Assembly (NCBI GenBank): GCA_029433525.1
Contig: JAQTIF010000001.1
Location: forward strand, 434,001-498,000
Direction: 5' to 3'
Source: Enterobacteriaceae bacterium ESL0689
GTDB taxonomy: Bacteria > Pseudomonadota > Gammaproteobacteria > Enterobacterales > Enterobacteriaceae
Length of the DNA stretch: 64,000 nt
The position numbers and the translations under genes were made by a program. Below are positions 60,701 through 64,000 of this stretch, piece after piece. The notes under the pieces were generated by a model. The model did no database searches and was not told the DNA's origin. It saw nothing but the letters and a program-made list of their open reading frames with translations. How positions within the stretch are numbered: the stretch's first letter is position 1; each line of letters opens with the position of its first letter.

Positions 60701-60708
60701 GAAACCGG

Positions 60709-62730
60709 TTACTTCTCTTTGGCTTTTGCCAGCATTGCCCGCAGACTCGCCACATGGGCCTGGCCTTGTTGCATCCGCTGCTCGGGGGAGACAACCCTGC
60801 GCGGCTGTTCCCATTGCAGATCATCCTGCGGCAGCTCCAGCAAAAAGCGACTGGGCTCCGGGCGCACCAGTTCACCATACTGACGGCGTTCTTTACACAA
60901 GGTAAAGGTCAACTCCTTTTGTGCCCGAGTGATGCCGACGTAGGCCAGTCGACGCTCTTCATTAATATTCTCTTCATCAATACTGCTTTGATGCGGCAGC
61001 AATCCCTCCTCCATGCCGACCAGGTAAACATAAGGAAATTCCAGCCCTTTCGCCGCATGTAGAGTCATCAACTGAACCTGATCGGACTCGTCATCGGATT
61101 CGTCCCGTTCCAGCATGTCCCGCAGGGTGAAACGGGTAACTACCTGGGTGAGCGACATGGCTTCGTCAATCTCGTTGCCTTCTAACATGGCGGTCATCCA
61201 GCTAAATAACTGATTGATATTTCTCATCCGCATTTCTGCCGCTTTCTGGCTTGAGGATGTTTCATACAACCAGGATTCATAATCCACGCCACGGATCAGA
61301 TCGCGCACGGCGATAACCGGTTGCTGTTCCGCCAGCCGCTGGATATCACTCAGCCAGCGGGTAAACTCGCTCAGCTTCTGGTAACTCCGCCCGCTCATGC
61401 TCTGGCTAAGCCCGATGTCAAAACTGGCAGAGAACAAACTTTTATTGCGCATCTTCGCCCACTCGCCCAGCTTTTGCAGTGTCGTCGGGCCAATTTCGCG
61501 TTTTGGCGTATTAACGATGCGCAGAAACGCACTGTCATCATCAGGATTCGTCAGAACACGCAGGTAAGCCAGCAGATCTTTAATTTCTGCACGGGAAAAA
61601 AACGATGTTCCACCGGAAATCCTGTAGGGAATACGGTTTTGCATCAATACCTTTTCAAATACCCGTGACTGATGATTACCACGGTAAAGAATCGCGTAAT
61701 CTTTGTACTGTGTGCAGTTCACAAAGTGGTGCGCGATCAGTTCACCGATCACCCGTTCAGCCTCATGCTCTTCATGACTGGCGGAGAGCACTTTTAATTC
61801 TGCGCCATAAGCCAGCTTAGAAAACAGACGCTTTTCGAACACATGGGGATTATTGGCGATCAGAATATTGGCCGCTTTCAGGATCCGTCCGGATGAACGA
61901 TAGTTCTGTTCCAGCTTGATCACCTGTAATGCGGGAAAATCCTCTTTTAACAACGCCAGGTTTTGCGGTCTGGCACCACGCCAGGAGTAGATCGACTGAT
62001 CATCATCCCCCACGACAGTAAAACGTGCCCGCGTGCCTGCCAGTAATTTGACCAGCTGGTACTGGCTGGTGTTAGTATCCTGATATTCATCGACCAGCAG
62101 ATAGCGGATCTTGTTTTGCCAGCGCTGACGAACCGCTTCATTATGTTGCAGCAAGCGGGTTGGCAATAAAATAAGATCGTCAAAATCGAGGACATTACAC
62201 GCTTTCAGATGGGTATCATAACGTTGATAGCACAGCGCAAAGAGACGATCCCGTTCACTTTTCGCGCTGGCCATTGCCTGTGCGGGAGTTTGTAACTCAT
62301 TTTTCCAGTGAGAGATTGTCGCGATCAGTTGCTGTTGCTTTTCTTTATCATCATCAAGTAAATCCTCTGTCAGCTCTTTTAATAACACCAGCTGATCGGT
62401 GTCATCAAACAGTGAGAAGTTAGCTTTCATCCCCAGCGCGGCAAATTCACGCTTAATAATATCCAGCCCAAGGGTATGAAAAGTGGAAATCATTAATCCA
62501 CGCGCTTCCTTGCGTCCGAGGGTTTGCCCGACACGCTCTTTCATTTCACGTGCCGCTTTGTTGGTAAAAGTGACCGCCGCAATCTGCCGCGGCTGATAAC
62601 CACAATGGCGGATCAGGTGGGCGATTTTTTGGGTGATAACACGGGTTTTACCAGAACCCGCCCCTGCCAGCACCAGGCAAGGGCCGGTCACGAATTCGAC
62701 AGCATGTTGCTGGCCTGGATTTAAACGCAT
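60709..62730 (-). CDS. rep: Rep, replication-fork DNA helicase
   Basis: A 3'-5' SF1A helicase that clears protein roadblocks before the replisome. The start [20 protein letters not shown] gives 673 residues, the E. coli length. Motif I is [58 protein letters not shown] and [11 protein letters not shown]. The C-terminal end, which binds DnaB in E. coli, is AMLAKAKEK. The DNA upstream (ppiC and ilvC in E. coli) is replaced by an IS1-family element 137 bases away. Confidence 0.97.
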   Translation of the reverse strand: MRLNPGQQHAVEFVTGPCLVLAGAGSGKTRVITQKIAHLIRHCGYQPRQIAAVTFTNKAAREMKERVGQTLGRKEARGLMISTFHTLGLDIIKREFAALGMKANFSLFDDTDQLVLLKELTEDLLDDDKEKQQQLIATISHWKNELQTPAQAMASAKSERDRLFALCYQRYDTHLKACNVLDFDDLILLPTRLLQHNEAVRQRWQNKIRYLLVDEYQDTNTSQYQLVKLLAGTRARFTVVGDDDQSIYSWRGARPQNLALLKEDFPALQVIKLEQNYRSSGRILKAANILIANNPHVFEKRLFSKLAYGAELKVLSASHEEHEAERVIGELIAHHFVNCTQYKDYAILYRGNHQSRVFEKVLMQNRIPYRISGGTSFFSRAEIKDLLAYLRVLTNPDDDSAFLRIVNTPKREIGPTTLQKLGEWAKMRNKSLFSASFDIGLSQSMSGRSYQKLSEFTRWLSDIQRLAEQQPVIAVRDLIRGVDYESWLYETSSSQKAAEMRMRNINQLFSWMTAMLEGNEIDEAMSLTQVVTRFTLRDMLERDESDDESDQVQLMTLHAAKGLEFPYVYLVGMEEGLLPHQSSIDEENINEERRLAYVGITRAQKELTFTLCKERRQYGELVRPEPSRFLLELPQDDLQWEQPRRVVSPEQRMQQGQAHVASLRAMLAKAKEK

Positions 62731-62927
62731 GGAAGTCTTGCTCAATCGGTAAACGGAAAGGGATTGTAGCAGAAAGTGATCGCGAAATTGACAGGCAAAG
62801 GGCTGGGTTGAACCACGCCTGACAATCCACCTGATAAAGGTTTTTTGTTTACCGGGAGGCAATAAAAGGTCATGTATTCAACGTGTTTATCATGTTGTAT
62901 AATCACTCTTTTTAACCGGTGCGCCAG

Positions 62928-63203
62928 ATGGCTAAAATTGATGTAACATGCCCGTTTTGTCAACAAACTGAACCCGTTAAAAAGCATGGTCTGGGCAAAG
63001 CTGGATTTCAGCGCTATCGCTGTCAGTCATGCTGCCGTACTTTCCAGGTCGATTACGCTTACCGTGCCTGCCTGCCCGGCATGAAAGAACAAATTGTTGA
63101 CCTTGCCATGAATAATGCCGGTATCCGCGATACCGCAAGGACTCTGCATATCAGCATTAATGCCGTTGTCCGCACTTTAAAAAACTCGCCCTACGATGTG
63201 TAA
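62928..63203 (+). CDS. insA: InsA, IS1 DNA-binding protein/repressor
   Basis: 91 residues, the usual InsA length. The zinc-binding N-terminus has CPFCQQTEPVKKHG and YRCQSCCRTFQVDY; the helix-turn-helix follows in IRDTARTLHISINAVVRTLK. InsA binds the IS ends and represses transcription. Its last codons contain the A6C sequence, where ribosomes shift -1 to make the InsAB' transposase. Confidence 0.92.
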   Translation: MAKIDVTCPFCQQTEPVKKHGLGKAGFQRYRCQSCCRTFQVDYAYRACLPGMKEQIVDLAMNNAGIRDTARTLHISINAVVRTLKNSPYDV

Positions 63204-63622
63204 CCACGTTTCCGCTGGATAATCAGCAAATCCAGCTTATCTGTGAAGTGGATGAGATGTGGTCTTTTGTCGGCAGTAAAAAGCAGCAACGCTGGCTGTG
63301 GTATGCATGGGAGCCTCGCCTCAAACGAATTATTGCTCATACTTTTGGACGCAGAAGCAAAAAGACACTGCGCAGGTTACTGAAATTATTGTCAGGTTTT
63401 AATATTGCCTTCTGGTGTACAGATAACTTCAGCGCATATGACATACTGCCGGATGAAAAACATATCAGGGGTAAGCTTTATACACAGCGGATTGAACGGG
63501 AAAACCTGAATTTGCGTAACCGATTAAAGCGACTGAATCGTAAGACTCTGGGGTACTCAAAATCTTTTGAAATGCATGACAGGATCATTGGTACTTTTAT
63601 TGAGCGCGAATATTATGTTTGA
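62928..63622 (+). CDS. insAB': InsAB', IS1 transposase made by -1 frameshift
   Basis: After slippage at AAAAAAC (63179-63185) the frame continues as KKLALRCVTTFPLDNQQIQL into insB, for 231 residues in total. The DDE catalytic residues lie in EVDEMWSFVGSKKQQRWLWY (Asp), WCTDNFSAYDILPDEKHIRG (Asp) and RIERENLNLRNRLKRLNRKT (Glu). GYSKSFEMHDRIIGTFI is the standard end. No internal stop or indel is visible, so the transposase should be functional. Confidence 0.88.
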
Positions 63623-63734
63623 GACGAGATAAACACATTGAATACATCACCGATTACGTCGACGTGTATTAAAATAAAATTCCTGGAAACTATTTCATTA
63701 TTTAAATAGTTATTATGTCAGAAATATAAACACC

Positions 63735-63830
63735 ATGAGTAATTCGGCTTTAACAATTGAAGCTGTTTCTGATACTTTAGTTATCAAGTCTATCATTGAG
63801 AAGAGTTCCGGTTCTTCAAAAGAAAAGTAA
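63735..63830 (+). CDS. Possible small protein of unknown function (31 residues)
   Basis: The ATG frame reads MSNSALTIEAVSDTLVIKSI and then IEKSSGSSKEK before TAA. The composition is rich in Ser, Ile and Lys, with no membrane helix. A weak purine stretch (CAGAAATATAAA) lies ahead. I do not recognise it. It may be a gene, the start of a gene frameshifted into the next frame, or chance. Confidence 0.25.
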   Translation: MSNSALTIEAVSDTLVIKSIIEKSSGSSKEK

Positions 63831-63839
63831 ACGCTTTAA

Positions 63840-64000
63840 ATGCCATTTTCAATGGAACAAAAATATATTGCAACAAAGGCAACGACGGCTACCACTATCA
63901 ATGATGATCGATCAGGAGGATCGTTGGGATCATTCCCTAATAATAACTCAAACAATAACCAGGAATATACAAAAAATAATAAAAGGCAAGCTTTAATGAA
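63840..64000 (+). CDS. Possible partial ORF of unknown function, open at the window end
   Basis: From the ATG at 63840 the frame reads MPFSMEQKYIATKATTATTI, then NDDRSGGSLGSF, an Asn-rich stretch and EYTKNNKRQALM, and is still open at 64000. Ser/Thr/Asn-rich, unordered N-termini of this kind occur in secreted effectors and in surface proteins, but nothing here identifies a family. An overlapping frame (63796-63996) is the competing reading. Confidence 0.25.
   Translation, partial: MPFSMEQKYIATKATTATTINDDRSGGSLGSFPNNNSNNNQEYTKNNKRQALM

Larger units (their letters stand above)
62868..63651 (+). mobile_element. IS1-family insertion sequence
   Basis: Inverted ends GGTCATGTATTCAACG (62868 on) and GGTGATGTATTCAATG (minus strand from 63651) match at 22 of 24 positions over 24 bases. 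The 784 bases between carry insA and insB in the IS1 order with the A6C slippery site, so the element looks complete and possibly active. The flanks (CAATAAAA on the left, GATTACGTC on the right) show no 8- or 9-base duplication, which suggests recombination or deletion at one side. Confidence 0.92.
63652..64000. other. AT-rich accessory DNA at the right window edge
   Basis: The 350 bases beyond the IS1 end are markedly AT-rich and do not resemble the ppiC-ilvC region expected next to rep. Small frames lie in it, including two listed separately. A third frame on the plus strand ends TAATG at 63994-63998, so another coding region may begin at 63996. The three frames compete and I cannot tell which is real. 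Confidence 0.5.

Noticed and set aside
63735-64000. Toxin-antitoxin pair at the right edge
   Set aside because: The small frames have no toxin or antitoxin features, and at least one is incomplete. There is no evidence beyond size.

Overview
The window is a chromosomal segment of a gamma-proteobacterium of the order Enterobacterales, most probably family Enterobacteriaceae. Nearly every core gene can be read as a close relative of its Escherichia/Salmonella counterpart: rfaH, tatABC, ubiBJE, metR, recQ, cpxRA, sodA, uvrD, hemCDXY, the wec enterobacterial-common-antigen genes, rho, trxA, rhlB, gppA and rep. Gene order is also close to the E. coli 84-88 minute region. The species cannot be named from sequence reading alone. 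Comparisons with E. coli here are from memory, not from a database search.

Layout. (1) 1-15.8 kb: ubiD (5' part), rfaH, then on the minus strand tatC-tatB-tatA-ubiB-ubiJ-ubiE-rmuC-udp, metR (+), bioP-yigL-pldB-rhtC-recQ-corA. Several genes expected here are absent: tatD, metE/ysgA, rhtB and the pldA-rarD group. (2) 15.8-17.1 kb: a junction made of a truncated ORF divergent from corA, a decayed IS3-family element with no visible target duplication, and the last 46 codons of a phage integrase. (3) 17.1-29.3 kb: a segment that separates corA from its usual partner uvrD. It carries cpxP with the CpxQ sRNA, cpxRA, yiiM and sodA. It then carries accessory envelope genes: an exported tyrosine phosphatase between imperfect direct repeats, a DASS anion transporter, a Mig-14 family protein, a NupC-type nucleoside transporter with a CRP-type promoter, an OprD-family porin, and the class B acid phosphatase aphA. 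(4) 29.4-42.5 kb: the conserved uvrD-yigB-xerC-yigA-dapF-lptM operon (LexA box in front of uvrD), cyaY, cyaA and hemCDXY. (5) 42.6-62.7 kb: tRNA genes proM-leuT-hisR-argX (minus strand), thrP, the wec operon without rffG/rffH, rho with its leader peptide rhoL, trxA, rhlB, gppA and rep. (6) 62.9-64.0 kb: a structurally complete IS1-family element, followed by AT-rich DNA with small unidentified ORFs running off the end.

How the genes work together. The wec cluster makes and exports enterobacterial common antigen, with the TDP-sugar precursor steps supplied from elsewhere. The ubi genes make ubiquinone, tat is twin-arginine export, hemCD make uroporphyrinogen III, and udp/CNT/aphA/OprD suggest nucleotide and nucleoside scavenging. 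The 17-29 kb block is rich in envelope and periplasmic functions. No CRISPR array, defence island, secondary-metabolite cluster or complete prophage was seen. The most unusual parts are the corA-cpxP junction, the phosphatase flanked by repeats, the porin/phosphatase/nucleoside-transporter neighbourhood, and the IS1-bounded AT-rich right edge.
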